Part shown: piece after piece, positions 43,720-55,115 of the stretch
How positions within the stretch are numbered: position 1 is the first letter of the stretch
Layout of the letters: every line of letters begins with the position of its first letter
Notes under the pieces: generated by a model
Told to the model about the DNA's origin: nothing
The model's database searches: none
The model's input: the letters and a program-made list of their open reading frames with translations, nothing else
Translations under genes and position numbers: made by a program
From: Mycobacterium triplex
GTDB taxonomy: Bacteria; Actinomycetota; Actinomycetes; Mycobacteriales; Mycobacteriaceae
Length of the DNA: 64,000 nt
Assembly (NCBI RefSeq): GCF_000689255.1
Contig: NZ_HG964446.1
Coordinates: 1,540,484 to 1,604,483 of the forward strand
Direction of reading: 5' to 3'

Positions 43720-44709
43720 TCAGTCCGCCAGGCCGGCGGCGGAGGCGAATGCTGTGAGTTCCCGCTCGATGTCGGATCCGGCTGGCTGGTAGACGATCTC
43801 GGTGACGCCCTGCGCGGCGAGTCCGGCGATCTTGTCCGGCAGTTGAGCGGCCGGGCCGGTCAGCGCCATCGAGGCGGCAAACGGGATCAGGTCGGCGATG
43901 TGCGGCGCGTCGCTGGGATTGGCCTTGACCAGATGTCCGGTATGGATCGCGAGATGCCGCTCATCCTTCGGGTGCGCTTCGATCGCCTCGCGCCACCCCC
44001 GCCCGCCCGGCAAGGCGTCGACCGCGTCGGCGCCGCCGCGTTCGTACATGGCGTGATACAGCACCGCCGCGGCGGGCCCGGCGGCATCGATTGCGCGCGG
44101 CGAGGCCAGGTCCTCGCCTTCGTCGAGCACCGTGCCGAAGCACAGCAGTGCCCGCCACGCTTTGGCGGCATCGGGCTGCGGGACGGCGGCGGAGAAGACG
44201 CCGTCGCCGAGTTCGGCCGCGACGGCCAGCCCCTTCGGGCCGTCCGCGCCGATCAGGATCGGCACCTCGATCGGCCGCTGCGCCCCGAAGCCGGGCAGCT
44301 GCAACATGCCGATCCTGGCCCCGTCCCAGACCGCGGTGTCCCCGGCGAGAAGAGCCTTCAGGCATCGGACGTACTCGGCGACCTGCCGCCACGGCATTGG
44401 CCTCTGGCCCAACGACATTCGGCCGGTGAAGCCCGAGCCGACCGCCACCGCGACCCGGCCCGGCGCCTGGCTGACCAACTCGGCGATCGCGGCCGCGTTG
44501 ACCATTGGATGGCGCAGGCTGGGAACGAGCACACCCGGCCCGAGGCCGATGCGCGACGTGCGCTCCGCACACCGGGTCAGAATCATCCACACATCCGGGT
44601 AGAGCGCCGGGGAATCGTAGAGCCAGGCACGCGCGTAGCCGAGTGTCTCGGCGAGTTCCACGTGGGCCGGGGTGTTCGACGACGTTGCGAACGCACACGA
44701 GAAGTCCAT
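43720..44709 (-). CDS. Luciferase-like F420-dependent oxidoreductase
   Basis: A 329-residue TIM-barrel oxidoreductase of the LLM class. The N-terminus MDFSCAFATSSNTPAHVELA and segments IGLGPGVLVPSLRHPMVNAA and RVAVAVGSGFTGRMSLGQRP are typical of the F420-using branch. Convergent with the thiolase (3 bp apart) and divergent from the nitroreductase, sharing the 95-bp gap with the large palindrome at 44753. Substrate unknown. Confidence 0.85.
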   Translation of the reverse strand: MDFSCAFATSSNTPAHVELAETLGYARAWLYDSPALYPDVWMILTRCAERTSRIGLGPGVLVPSLRHPMVNAAAIAELVSQAPGRVAVAVGSGFTGRMSLGQRPMPWRQVAEYVRCLKALLAGDTAVWDGARIGMLQLPGFGAQRPIEVPILIGADGPKGLAVAAELGDGVFSAAVPQPDAAKAWRALLCFGTVLDEGEDLASPRAIDAAGPAAAVLYHAMYERGGADAVDALPGGRGWREAIEAHPKDERHLAIHTGHLVKANPSDAPHIADLIPFAASMALTGPAAQLPDKIAGLAAQGVTEIVYQPAGSDIERELTAFASAAGLAD

Positions 44710-44752
44710 GTTCGAACTCTACTGAGGAAGGCTTGGTCGCCCGCGCGGAATA

Positions 44753-44781
44753 GTATCATTCAATACAGTATTATATGATAC
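44753..44781. promoter_or_regulatory. 29-bp nested palindrome between divergent oxidoreductase genes
   Basis: The outer arms GTATCAT (44753-44759) and ATGATAC (44775-44781) and the inner arms AATAC (44762-44766) and GTATT (44768-44772) share one centre at 44767. Only two base pairs between them mismatch. It is AT-rich, unlike its surroundings, and lies 33 bp before the nitroreductase start. This is the signature of an operator for a dimeric repressor; the MarR protein at 45497 is the nearest candidate. Confidence 0.65.
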
Positions 44782-44804
44782 GAATAGAAAAGTAGCGGAC
44801 GAAG

Positions 44805-45500
44805 GTGGCGATCATGGACGTATACGAGGCGGTCACCAGCCGACGGGCAGTGCGCGGATTCACCGACCAGCCGGTGCCGACCGAGGCGCTGGAACGTGTG
44901 ATGTCGGCCGCGGCGTGGTCGCCGTCCGGATCCAACATCCAGCCGTGGAACGTCTACGTCGTGACCGGGGCGCCCCTGGCCGAGCTCAAGAAGCGCGCGG
45001 TCGAGCGGGTAGCGGCCGGCGACCCCTGGGACGAGCGGGAGTACGAGATGTACCCGGAGGCACTGAAATCCCCGTATCGCGAGCGCCGTTCGGCCTTCGG
45101 CAAGGAGCGCTACAGCGCGCTCGGAATTGCGCGCGACGACTGGGAGGGGCGCCAGCGCGCGGCGATCGCCAACTGGGATTGCTTCGGCGCTCCCGCGGCC
45201 CTGTTCTGCTACATCGATCACGACATGGGACCGGCCCAATTTGCCGACCTGGGCATGTATTTGCAGACGGTCATGCTGCTGCTGCGGGCCGAGGGCCTGG
45301 ACAGCTGCCCGCAGATGGCGTGGTCGCAAGTTCGCGAGACGGTCGCCGAGACGCTGCGCCCGCCGGACGGACTGATGCTCTTCTGTGGCATGTCGATCGG
45401 CTATGAAGACCCCGCGGTCAGCTACATCCGAACCGGCAGGGCGCCGCTCGACGAAACGGTCACATCTGTCGGCGACGAGTCCCCGGTGCGGGCATCGTGA
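44805..45500 (+). CDS. Nitroreductase-family protein
   Basis: A 231-residue FMN-dependent nitroreductase-like protein. The FMN-binding N-terminus TSRRAVRGFTDQPVP is followed by AAAWSPSGSNIQPWNVYVVT, and later DLGMYLQTVMLLLRAEGLDS then CPQMAW and a C-terminal GYEDPAVSYIRTGR. Start at GTG 44805 or ATG 44814 (MDVYEAV); the latter is typical for the family. It overlaps the MarR gene by four bases. Physiological substrate unknown; could be nitroaromatics, quinones or unsaturated acyl groups. Confidence 0.85.
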   Translation: MAIMDVYEAVTSRRAVRGFTDQPVPTEALERVMSAAAWSPSGSNIQPWNVYVVTGAPLAELKKRAVERVAAGDPWDEREYEMYPEALKSPYRERRSAFGKERYSALGIARDDWEGRQRAAIANWDCFGAPAALFCYIDHDMGPAQFADLGMYLQTVMLLLRAEGLDSCPQMAWSQVRETVAETLRPPDGLMLFCGMSIGYEDPAVSYIRTGRAPLDETVTSVGDESPVRAS

Positions 45501-45952
45501 CCGCGCGTGCCACCGACCGCCCCGGCGATCCCTCGCCCTTTGCGCTCGGTTTGTTGCTGCGCCGGGCGCACTGGCGCGCGGCGGCGGTGATGTCGGAGGC
45601 GCTACGGCCGCTCGGCATCGAGTTGCGACACTTCGCCGTTCTGCTCGTGCTCGTCAACCGCGGCCCCACCGAGCAGCGGGATTTGGTCGAGGCGACGGGC
45701 TCGGACAAGGCGGGAATCATGCGCGTCGTCGACGACCTGGAGCGCGACGGTCTGGCCGTGCGCAAGCCCGTTCCGGGGGACCGGCGGGTGCGCGCCGTGG
45801 AGATCACGCAAAAGGGGATCGAGCTGTTCGACGCGGCGCATGTCGCCGCGGAGCCGCTGGCCGAACAGCTGGTGTCGGTCATGCGGCCGGGAGAAGCGCA
45901 ACAATTGTCCGATCTGCTCACCCGATTCACCTCTGCCGGCGAGCAGCGGTAG
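45497..45952 (+). CDS. MarR-family regulator
   Basis: A 151-residue winged-helix regulator. It has LGIELRHFAVLLVLVNRGPT, then QRDLVEATGSDKAGIMRVVD as recognition region, and the wing DLERDGLAVRKPVPGDRRVR. The GTG start overlaps the nitroreductase stop (GTGA), so regulator and enzyme are made together. It probably binds the palindrome at 44753 and responds to an aromatic ligand. Convergent with whiB3. Confidence 0.88.
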   Translation: MTARATDRPGDPSPFALGLLLRRAHWRAAAVMSEALRPLGIELRHFAVLLVLVNRGPTEQRDLVEATGSDKAGIMRVVDDLERDGLAVRKPVPGDRRVRAVEITQKGIELFDAAHVAAEPLAEQLVSVMRPGEAQQLSDLLTRFTSAGEQR

Positions 45953-46045
45953 ACAGGGTGCTCCTCGAGACTGAAGCCACGGCGGACGTTCTCGGCGTGT
46001 CGTCGCGATGGCTTAAGTGTCGCGATCGCTTCGACGCACGAACGG

Positions 46046-46354
46046 CTAGGCCGAGCGGCGGATGCCGCGGTTGCGGCCGATGTCGCCCTTCAGCAGCATG
46101 TCGCGCTCGGACTCGGACAGGCCGCCCCAAACCCCGTACGGCTCACCGACATCGAGTGCGTGGGAGCGGCACTGCTGGATCACCGGGCACTGCCGGCACA
46201 TCTCCTTGGCGCGCTGCTCACGCTGCATGCGGGCGCGGCCACGCTCGCCATCGGGGTGAAAGAACATCGAGGAGTCAACGCCGCGGCACAGTCCTTGCAA
46301 CTGCCAGCTCCAAATGTCCGCGTTGGGCCCAGGTAGCTGCTCCGGCTGTGGCAT
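46046..46354 (-). CDS. whiB3: WhiB3, iron-sulfur redox regulator
   Basis: A 102-residue WhiB protein nearly identical in pattern to M. tuberculosis WhiB3. The [4Fe-4S] ligands are Cys23, Cys53, Cys56 and Cys62, followed by the WhiB turn GVWGG (74-78) and the basic C-terminus NRGIRRSA. WhiB3 senses redox state and partners with SigA to control lipid anabolism. A ribosome site (gagaggg) precedes the ATG. It opens the conserved block; groES/groEL1, which I would expect on its other side, are replaced here by the MarR/nitroreductase pair. Confidence 0.95.
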   Translation of the reverse strand: MPQPEQLPGPNADIWSWQLQGLCRGVDSSMFFHPDGERGRARMQREQRAKEMCRQCPVIQQCRSHALDVGEPYGVWGGLSESERDMLLKGDIGRNRGIRRSA

Positions 46355-46710
46355 GGCTAGTTCCCTCTCTGCACGGCACGCCCAAGTGAGGTTTGGTTCG
46401 CAAAGTGAGTGTGCAACTGATTTAAGGGTGGCGTCACCGATGACTACCCGTCATTGCTAGAACTTAGGTGGGGCGGTGAATTTACGTCAATAGGCGTTTA
46501 GTGCGACAAAGTATGTAGAGGTTGGAGCAGAATTAACTTTGCGTTCATCCGCCGCGCATTTTGCGTGGGAGAACGGTGCTACCAGGGACTTGACCAAACC
46601 GAGATTTCCCAGCTCAGAGCCCAATGGCCGGATAGGGCCATTTATTACAGAGATGATCGTGATTAACATTTCAGTAACACCATCAGCACGAACTGTTTAC
46701 TACTATCACC
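46355..46710. other. 356-bp intergenic region between whiB3 and the Rv3415c-like gene
   Basis: No gene is seen. The stretch is clearly richer in A+T than its flanks, particularly at 46480-46710, as expected for the divergent promoters it must contain. A TACTAT hexamer at 46701-46706 lies four bases before the GTG of the plus-strand gene. No terminator or repeat was recognised. Confidence 0.6.
46701..46706 (+). promoter_or_regulatory. Probable -10 element giving a leaderless transcript
   Basis: TACTAT ends four bases before the GTG at 46711. With the usual 5-8 base distance to the transcription start, the mRNA would begin at or beside the start codon. No ribosome site precedes the gene, which agrees with leaderless expression, common in mycobacteria. 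Confidence 0.45.
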
Positions 46711-47526
46711 GTGATTGAAACTCGTCACACTTCGCCGATTGTGCCGACGCTGGCCGCGGCCGCCTTCGGCGACCAGCCGGCCCGCTGGCCGCTGCCGACG
46801 GCGACCTCCCCGAGCGAACTCTGGTTGCGGGCAGTGGCGGCCGGCGGACAGGGCCGATACGGCAGTGCCTACCGAGACCTCGCGGCGTTACGCCGCGACG
46901 TGGCGTCCGGCCCGCTGGTCTCGCTGGCCCACAGCACACAGGGATCCTTTCTGCGCCAACTCGGTTGGCACGCACGGGCCCGGGGCTGGGACGGTCGCGC
47001 CCTCGCGCTCGCCGGCGCCGATCCCGAAGCCCGCGCCGATGCGCTGATCGGCTTGGCGGCCGACGCATTGGGCGTCGGCCGTTTCGCCGCCGCGGCGACC
47101 TTGCTGGCGCGCGCGGACCCCGAGCTGGCCGCGGGTGTGCCGGACCGGCTGCCGGTGCGCCGGCAATGGGTGGCCGCCGAGTTGGCGATGGCGCGCGGCG
47201 ACGGCGCGGCCGCGGTCCGTCATGCCGCCGAAGCCGTCGAGCTCGCCCGGGCCATGGAACCGGCCTCGCAGCGGCACCAAGTCAAGAGTGACGTGGTGCT
47301 CGCCGCCGCGCTGTGCAGTGCCGGCGCGATCGACCGCGCCCGCACCGTCGCCGAGGCGGCGCTGGACGCCACCGGCCGGCTGGGGCTGATACCGCTTCGA
47401 TGGGCATCGGCCTGCTTGCTGTTTGATATCGGCAGCGTCACGATTTCGGCGCCCAAAATGGCCGAAATTCGGGATGTCTGCGCAGGCCAGGTGCGGCGCG
47501 CCGGTGGAACCTGGCCTTCCGGGTGA
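46711..47526 (+). CDS. Conserved hypothetical protein, Rv3415c homologue
   Basis: A 271-residue protein rich in Ala, Arg and Leu, probably a TPR-like helical protein: LWLRAVAAGGQGRYGSAYRD, AHSTQGSFLRQLGWHARARG, DALIGLAADALGVGRFAAAA and GDGAAAVRHAAEAVELARAM. It occupies the place of Rv3415c before sigD and ends with a four-base overlap with the sigD frame (GTGA). Function unknown; its invariant linkage to sigD suggests a role in that regulon. Confidence 0.82.
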   Translation: MIETRHTSPIVPTLAAAAFGDQPARWPLPTATSPSELWLRAVAAGGQGRYGSAYRDLAALRRDVASGPLVSLAHSTQGSFLRQLGWHARARGWDGRALALAGADPEARADALIGLAADALGVGRFAAAATLLARADPELAAGVPDRLPVRRQWVAAELAMARGDGAAAVRHAAEAVELARAMEPASQRHQVKSDVVLAAALCSAGAIDRARTVAEAALDATGRLGLIPLRWASACLLFDIGSVTISAPKMAEIRDVCAGQVRRAGGTWPSG

Positions 47527-48182
47527 AACGGCTTTCGGCCGTTATTGTCATTCCGAGAGTTAGCCCGCGATGCGTCCGGTTTGTAACGTTGGAGATACCG
47601 CCGTCGATGACAATTCAAGCGGAACGTCTCGACGCTGTGGTTGCCGAAGCCGTAGCGGGAGATGGAAACGCCCTACGGGAGGTGCTGGAGACCATCCGTC
47701 CGATTGTGGTGCGATATTGCCGGGCGCGAGTCGGCACGGTCGAGCGGGGTGGCCTGACAGCCGACGATGTGGCTCAGGAGGTGTGCTTGGCGACTCTGAC
47801 AGCCCTGCCGCGCTACCGGGATCGAGGACGCCCCTTTCTGGCCTTCCTGTACGGCATTGCGGCGCACAAGGTGGCCGACGCCCATCGCGCCGCCGGCCGC
47901 GACCTCGCCTACCCCTCCGAATCCGTTCCCGAGCGCTGGTCATCCGAGGCCGGTCCCGAGCAGCGGGCCCTCGAAGCCGATTCGGTCAGCCGCATGAACG
48001 AATTGCTCGACATCCTTCCCGCCAAGCAGCGCGAGATCCTCATTCTTCGCGTCGTCGTCGGCCTGTCTGCCGAAGAGACCGCCGCCGCCGTCGGCGCGAC
48101 GCCAGGAGCCGTTCGGGTAGCTCAGCACCGAGCTTTGACGCGGCTCAAATCCGAGATGGTTGCGGCGGGGGACTATGCCTAA
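47523..48182 (+). CDS. sigD: ECF sigma factor SigD
   Basis: An extracytoplasmic-function sigma factor. Region 2 contains RPIVVRYCRARVGTVERGGL, TADDVAQEVCLATLTALPRY and FLAFLYGIAAHKVADAHRAA; region 4 contains LDILPAKQREILILRVVVGL and SAEETAAAVGATPGAVRVAQ then HRALTRL, ending AAGDYA as in M. tuberculosis SigD. The GTG at 47523 overlaps the upstream stop and keeps the stretch VSPRCVRFVTLEIPPSMT that the M. tuberculosis protein also has; the ATG at 47607 gives the minimal 191-residue form. Controlled by the anti-sigma factor encoded next. Confidence 0.93.
   Translation: MKRLSAVIVIPRVSPRCVRFVTLEIPPSMTIQAERLDAVVAEAVAGDGNALREVLETIRPIVVRYCRARVGTVERGGLTADDVAQEVCLATLTALPRYRDRGRPFLAFLYGIAAHKVADAHRAAGRDLAYPSESVPERWSSEAGPEQRALEADSVSRMNELLDILPAKQREILILRVVVGLSAEETAAAVGATPGAVRVAQHRALTRLKSEMVAAGDYA
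47583..47608 (+). promoter_or_regulatory. SigD-like promoter element inside the sigD 5' region
   Basis: GTAACG at 47583-47588 and CGAT at 47605-47608 are separated by 16 bases, matching the SigD consensus as I remember it. The element overlaps the ATG at 47607, so a transcript from it would begin inside the gene. It may be chance or may serve the downstream anti-sigma gene. Confidence 0.3.
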
Positions 48183-48858
48183 ATCTGGGCCTGAATCTGG
48201 TTTCACAGACCGACCGGGACTCGACGAGTTGAGCCGGTCCGATCTGCTGCTCGACGCGCTCGCCGAACGTCAGCGCATCGACGTCGACGATCCCAACGAC
48301 GACGCGCTGGCCACCCTGCTGGGGGATTGGCGCGACGACTTGCGGTGGCCACCGGCCAGCGCGCTGGTTTCGCCGGAGGAGGCCGTCGGGGCGCTGCGTG
48401 CCGGCATGCTGGAGCAGCGGCGGGGCCGGCGCGGCCTGGCGACGATCGGCTCGGTGGCGGCGACGTTGATCGCCCTCAGCGGTTTCGGGGCCATGGTCGT
48501 GGAGGCCCGCCCCGGTGGAACGCTGTACGGGCTGCACTCGATGTTCTTCGACGAGCCGCGGGTCAACCAGAACCAGATCATGTTGTCCGCCAAGGCCGAT
48601 CTGGCGAAGGTGCAGCAACTGATCGACAAGGGGCAGTGGACCCAGGCCGAGAATCAGCTGGCGGAAGTCAGCAGCACCGTGCAATCGATGAATGACAGTG
48701 CCGGCCGCAAAGAGCTACTGGACGAAATCGAGCTGCTGAACGCGAAAGTCGATTCGCGGGATCCGAATGCGACGCTCTCGCCGGCGCCCCTTCCGGTTCC
48801 GCAGTCGCCGAGCGCAATCCCGCCTGCGCCCAGCGCGGTGCCGCGCAATACGCACTAG
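48175..48858 (+). CDS. rsdA: Anti-sigma-D factor (RsdA homologue)
   Basis: A 227-residue membrane protein in the place of Rv3413c. The cytoplasmic N-terminal part (about 1-90) contains LDELSRSDLLLDALAERQRI and LATLLGDWRDDLRWPP, the sigma-binding region in RsdA. One membrane helix follows (LATIGSVAATLIALSGFGAM, about 92-112). The extracytoplasmic part has helical QNQIMLSAKADLAKVQQLID and a Pro-rich tail. The ATG at 48175 overlaps the sigD stop by 8 bp, so sigma and anti-sigma are coupled. Confidence 0.88.
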   Translation: MPKSGPESGFTDRPGLDELSRSDLLLDALAERQRIDVDDPNDDALATLLGDWRDDLRWPPASALVSPEEAVGALRAGMLEQRRGRRGLATIGSVAATLIALSGFGAMVVEARPGGTLYGLHSMFFDEPRVNQNQIMLSAKADLAKVQQLIDKGQWTQAENQLAEVSSTVQSMNDSAGRKELLDEIELLNAKVDSRDPNATLSPAPLPVPQSPSAIPPAPSAVPRNTH

Positions 48859-48879
48859 CGAACGGGCGGTTCGGTCGCC

Positions 48880-49293
48880 TCAGTGGCGGCGGTGAAATCC
48901 GTCGGCGTCTGATGTCGCTTCGTTGAGCGAGGCGTCGGCGTATCCCCGGCAGTAATCCCAGGTGACGTAGGCGTCCGGCTCCGGGTCGTAAGCCGGCTCG
49001 TGCGGGCGGACGGTGCCGTCGATCAGCAGTTGCAGCAGGTTGGCCCGCAGCATGTCCCAGTCGTGATAGTGGTCCTGCTGGCACTCGTCGCAACACACCA
49101 CAAGACCGCGAATTCCCTTGTGCGCCAACAGTGCTTCGTATACGGCCAGATCGGCCAGATCCGCCTCTACCGCCATCCGCTCTTGTTGATCCAGCGGCTG
49201 TCCGGGCTCGACGGCGTCCAGCGCCGCGGACGGGTCACATGGGTCGTCCGCGAAAGGGTCGGGTGGCAAACCCGGAGGGAGGTGGTCACGCAC
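48880..49293 (-). CDS. Conserved DUF5319-type protein, Rv3412 homologue
   Basis: A 137-residue acidic protein: PPDPFADDPCDPSAALDAVE, then a Cys pair in GLVVCCDECQQDHYHDWDML and YVTWDYCRGYADASLNEA. The CCDEC and HYHDW spacing suggests a small metal site. Its position between the anti-sigma gene and guaB2 on the opposite strand is the same as in M. tuberculosis. Function unknown. Confidence 0.88.
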   Translation of the reverse strand: MRDHLPPGLPPDPFADDPCDPSAALDAVEPGQPLDQQERMAVEADLADLAVYEALLAHKGIRGLVVCCDECQQDHYHDWDMLRANLLQLLIDGTVRPHEPAYDPEPDAYVTWDYCRGYADASLNEATSDADGFHRRH

Positions 49294-49301
49294 GCCCCTA
49301 G

Positions 49302-52186
<2,885 letters not shown>

Positions 52187-52200
52187 GGCCGGCCATTCTT

Positions 52201-52256
52201 CGAACGTGAAACTAGTTTCACGTTCGGCGCCGAACGTGAAACCAACGTCACGCTCG
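52201..52256. repeat. Perfect 26-bp palindrome plus degenerate second copy after guaB3
   Basis: Arms CGAACGTGAAAC and GTTTCACGTTCG flank a central TA, giving a perfect palindrome at 52201-52226. A second copy at 52231-52256 keeps its left arm exactly but has decayed on the right. No run of T follows. It may act as a transcription barrier between guaB3 and choD, or be a member of a dispersed intergenic repeat family. Confidence 0.7.
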
Positions 52257-52313
52257 ACCGTGGGCCGGGGGTAAGGGCGCGCTGGCTTATTACTCGCCGG
52301 TAAGTTCATACTG

Positions 52314-54065
52314 GTGGGGATGAAGCCAGATTACGACGTCCTGATCATCGGTTCGGGGTTCGGCGGCAGTGTCAGCGCGCTGCGGTTGACCGAAAAGGGT
52401 TACCGCGTAGGCGTTTTGGAGGCCGGCCGGCGCTACGCCGACGACGAGTTCGCCAAGACGTCGTGGAACCTGCGCAAATTTCTGTGGGCGCCCAGGTTGG
52501 GCTGCTACGGCATTCAGCGGATCCACCCGCTGAAAAACGTGATGATCCTGGCCGGCGCCGGGGTGGGCGGCGGGTCGTTGAACTACGCCAACACGCTGTA
52601 CGTGCCGCCGGATCCGTTCTTCAACGACCAGCAGTGGCGCCACATCACCGACTGGCGCAGCGAGCTGATGCCGCACTACGAGCAGGCGCAGCGGATGCTG
52701 GGTGTGGTCACCAACCCGACGTTCACCGACGCCGACCGCATCGTCAAGGAAGTCGCCGACGAGATGGGCTGTGGCGACACCTTCGTGCCCACCCCGGTGG
52801 GGGTGTTCTTCGGGCCGGACGGAACCAAGACGCCGGGAAAGACGGTGCCCGACCCGTTCTTCGGCGGCGTTGGCCCCGACCGCACCGGCTGCCTGGAATG
52901 CGGCTGCTGCATGACGGGCTGTCGCTACGGCGCCAAGAACACCTTGCTCAAGAACTACCTCGGCCTCGCGGAATCAGCTGGGGCACAAGTCATTCCGATG
53001 ACGACGGTAAAGAGCTTCGAGCAGCGCTCCGACGGGCTGTGGGAGGTCGGCACGGTTCGCACCGGCAGCTGGGTGCGCCGGGGCCGGCGCACCTACACCG
53101 CGACCCACCTGATCCTGGCCGCCGGCACCTGGGGGACGCAGCACCTGCTGTTCAAGATGCGCGACAAGGGCCGATTGCCGCGTCTCTCAACACGTTTGGG
53201 TGTGTTGACTCGGACCAACTCGGAGTCGATCGTCGGCGCCGGACGGTTGGAGGTCAGCCCGGATCTGGACCTGACGCACGGTGTGGCGATCACGTCGTCG
53301 ATTCACCCGACGCCGGACACGCACATCGAACCCGTCCGTTACGGCAAGGGCTCCAACGCCATGGGGCTGCTGCAGACGTTGATGACCGATGGCCCAGGGG
53401 CCGAAGGCCCCGATGAAACCTATGTGCCGCGCTGGCGGCAGCTGCTCGACACCGCCGGCGAGGATCCGGGCAAGATGCTGCGACTGCTCAATCCCAGCCG
53501 TTGGAGCGAACGCACGGTGATCGCGCTGGTCATGCAGCACCTGGACAACTCGATCACCACGTTCACCAAGCGCGGAAAGCTGGGCATCCGTTGGTATTCC
53601 AGCAAGCAGGGGCACGGCGAGCCGAACCCGTCGTGGATCCCGGTGGGCAACGAGGTCACCCGCCGCATCGCGGACAAGATCGACGGCGTAGCCGGCGGCA
53701 CCTGGGGTGAGCTGTTCAACATTCCGCTGACCGCGCACTTCCTCGGCGGCGCGGTGATCGGCGACAGCCCCGAGCACGGAGTCATCGATCCCTACCATCG
53801 CGTCTACGGCTATCCGTCGCTGCTGGTGGTGGACGGCGCCGCGATCTCGGCCAATCTGGGCGTCAACCCGTCGCTGTCGATCACCGCGCAGGCCGAGCGG
53901 GCCGCCTCGCTATGGCCGAACAAGGGCGAGCGCGATCTGCGGCCGCGCCAAGGCGATAGCTACCGCCGGCTGGACCCGATCCCGCCGAAGTACCCGGTGG
54001 TGCCGGCCGACGCGCCCGGCGCGCTGCGCTGGCTGCCGATCGACCCGGTCGGCTCGGTCGGTTAG
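52314..54065 (+). CDS. choD: ChoD, GMC-type cholesterol oxidase homologue
   Basis: A 583-residue FAD flavoenzyme of the GMC family, the Rv3409c homologue. The FAD site is [20 protein letters not shown] near the N-terminus; [20 protein letters not shown] and [20 protein letters not shown] follow, with [20 protein letters not shown] and [20 protein letters not shown] near the C-terminus. Start is GTG 52314 or ATG 52320. Though named for cholesterol, its physiological substrate in mycobacteria is debated. Its stop overlaps the stop of the convergent dioxygenase gene. Confidence 0.94.
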   Translation: MGMKPDYDVLIIGSGFGGSVSALRLTEKGYRVGVLEAGRRYADDEFAKTSWNLRKFLWAPRLGCYGIQRIHPLKNVMILAGAGVGGGSLNYANTLYVPPDPFFNDQQWRHITDWRSELMPHYEQAQRMLGVVTNPTFTDADRIVKEVADEMGCGDTFVPTPVGVFFGPDGTKTPGKTVPDPFFGGVGPDRTGCLECGCCMTGCRYGAKNTLLKNYLGLAESAGAQVIPMTTVKSFEQRSDGLWEVGTVRTGSWVRRGRRTYTATHLILAAGTWGTQHLLFKMRDKGRLPRLSTRLGVLTRTNSESIVGAGRLEVSPDLDLTHGVAITSSIHPTPDTHIEPVRYGKGSNAMGLLQTLMTDGPGAEGPDETYVPRWRQLLDTAGEDPGKMLRLLNPSRWSERTVIALVMQHLDNSITTFTKRGKLGIRWYSSKQGHGEPNPSWIPVGNEVTRRIADKIDGVAGGTWGELFNIPLTAHFLGGAVIGDSPEHGVIDPYHRVYGYPSLLVVDGAAISANLGVNPSLSITAQAERAASLWPNKGERDLRPRQGDSYRRLDPIPPKYPVVPADAPGALRWLPIDPVGSVG

Positions 54066-54964
54066 CTCGCGATCGCCTGGAGCGGCGCGCCCGTGACCAC
54101 CCGGCTGCGCTCGCCGTGCACGTTGACCGGCACGTCGCCCATCAGCGTGACCCGGTGCATCAGCCGCGGCTGGTCGTCGTAGTCGTCGATCGCCCGGTGC
54201 TGGGTGGCCCGGTTGTCCCAGATGGCGACGTCACCGGCCTCCCAGTGCCAGCGAATAGTGTTCTCGGGCTTAGTGATTCGACATTGCAACAGTTCGAGCA
54301 GTGCGCTTGACTCGTGGCTGCACAGGCCGACGAAGCTGCGCACGAAGTTACCCGCTAGCAGGGAGCGCTCACCGGTTTCCGGATGCACCCGCACCACGGG
54401 GTGCTTGGTCTGGAAGTCCTGCTTCTCGAACGCCTGCCGGAACGCCCGCTGCGCGTCGGTCATCGACAGGACGGCTTCGGCGGTCACGTAGTCGTAGCGG
54501 TTGCTGTGCAGTGCCCACAGGTTTTCGGCGAGACACTTCAGCGGCTCGGGCAGATCCTCGTAGGCCGCGACGGTCGAGGCCCACAGCGTCGAGCCGCCGT
54601 AGCGGGGCAGGGTGATCGCCCGCAGAATCGAGGCCGCCGGGTAGTTCGCGACGAACGTGACGTCGGTGTGCCAGCGGTTGGCCTTGCCGTATTCGGAGTT
54701 GATCGGCGTGATGATCGGTGCGCCTTTGGCTGCGAGCGCACCGGCGGCCGGGTGGCCGACGGGTGTGCCCAGCAGGCGAGCGAACGCCAGCTGCTGCTGG
54801 TCATCGAGGTGGTGCTGGCCGCGGAAGAAGATGACCTTGTGAGTCAGCAACGCCCGGCGGATCTCCTCGACGGCAACCGGGTCGAGGTCGCCGCCGAGGT
54901 GCACCCCGTCGACCCGAGCGCCGATCCGGCTGCCCAGCTTGGTGACGGTTATCTGGTCTTTCAT
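54062..54964 (-). CDS. Fe(II)/2-oxoglutarate-dependent dioxygenase (TauD/AtsK family, Rv3406 homologue)
   Basis: A 300-residue TauD-type oxygenase. Iron ligands are His99 and Asp101 (RWHTDVTF) and His256 ([10 protein letters not shown]), and Arg271 (LMHRVTL) binds 2-oxoglutarate. M. tuberculosis Rv3406 cleaves alkyl sulfates. The ATG at 54964 ([11 protein letters not shown]) is preferred; the upstream frame is intergenic. It lies on the strand of the NRPS gene, 151 bp downstream of its stop, and has its own palindromic region at 54991-55033. It might also hydroxylate a product of the adjacent NRPS/PKS locus, but synteny argues for the housekeeping role. Confidence 0.9.
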   Translation of the reverse strand: MKDQITVTKLGSRIGARVDGVHLGGDLDPVAVEEIRRALLTHKVIFFRGQHHLDDQQQLAFARLLGTPVGHPAAGALAAKGAPIITPINSEYGKANRWHTDVTFVANYPAASILRAITLPRYGGSTLWASTVAAYEDLPEPLKCLAENLWALHSNRYDYVTAEAVLSMTDAQRAFRQAFEKQDFQTKHPVVRVHPETGERSLLAGNFVRSFVGLCSHESSALLELLQCRITKPENTIRWHWEAGDVAIWDNRATQHRAIDDYDDQPRLMHRVTLMGDVPVNVHGERSRVVTGAPLQAIAS

Positions 54965-54990
54965 GGCCCTCTTCCTTGCTTGAACGTCGG

Positions 54991-55033
54991 GTGTAGTCAG
55001 TTGACTAACCGCGAGTGTAGTCGAGTGTCTACA
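54991..55033. promoter_or_regulatory. Two palindromes upstream of the TauD-type gene
   Basis: TAGTCA (54994-54999) and TGACTA (55002-55007) form one inverted repeat. TGTAG (55016-55020) and CTACA (55029-55033) form a second. The word GTGTAGTC occurs at 54991 and again at 55015, 24 bp apart. This looks like a double operator of a TetR-type repressor; in M. tuberculosis the neighbouring gene Rv3405c encodes such a protein, but none is present in this window. Confidence 0.5.
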
Positions 55034-55115
55034 GTTTGGGCAAGGGGTCGATTGCGCGGCTTCGACCCGCGACAAAGCCGCAGCTCAAGCGAAAATTTGA
55101 GGAAGTTGACCGATG

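Noticed and set aside
46441..46453. A TGACT...CGTCA pair upstream of whiB3 resembling the catabolic operator
   Set aside because: The spacing is three bases instead of two and the gene belongs to the core block; a chance match is likely.
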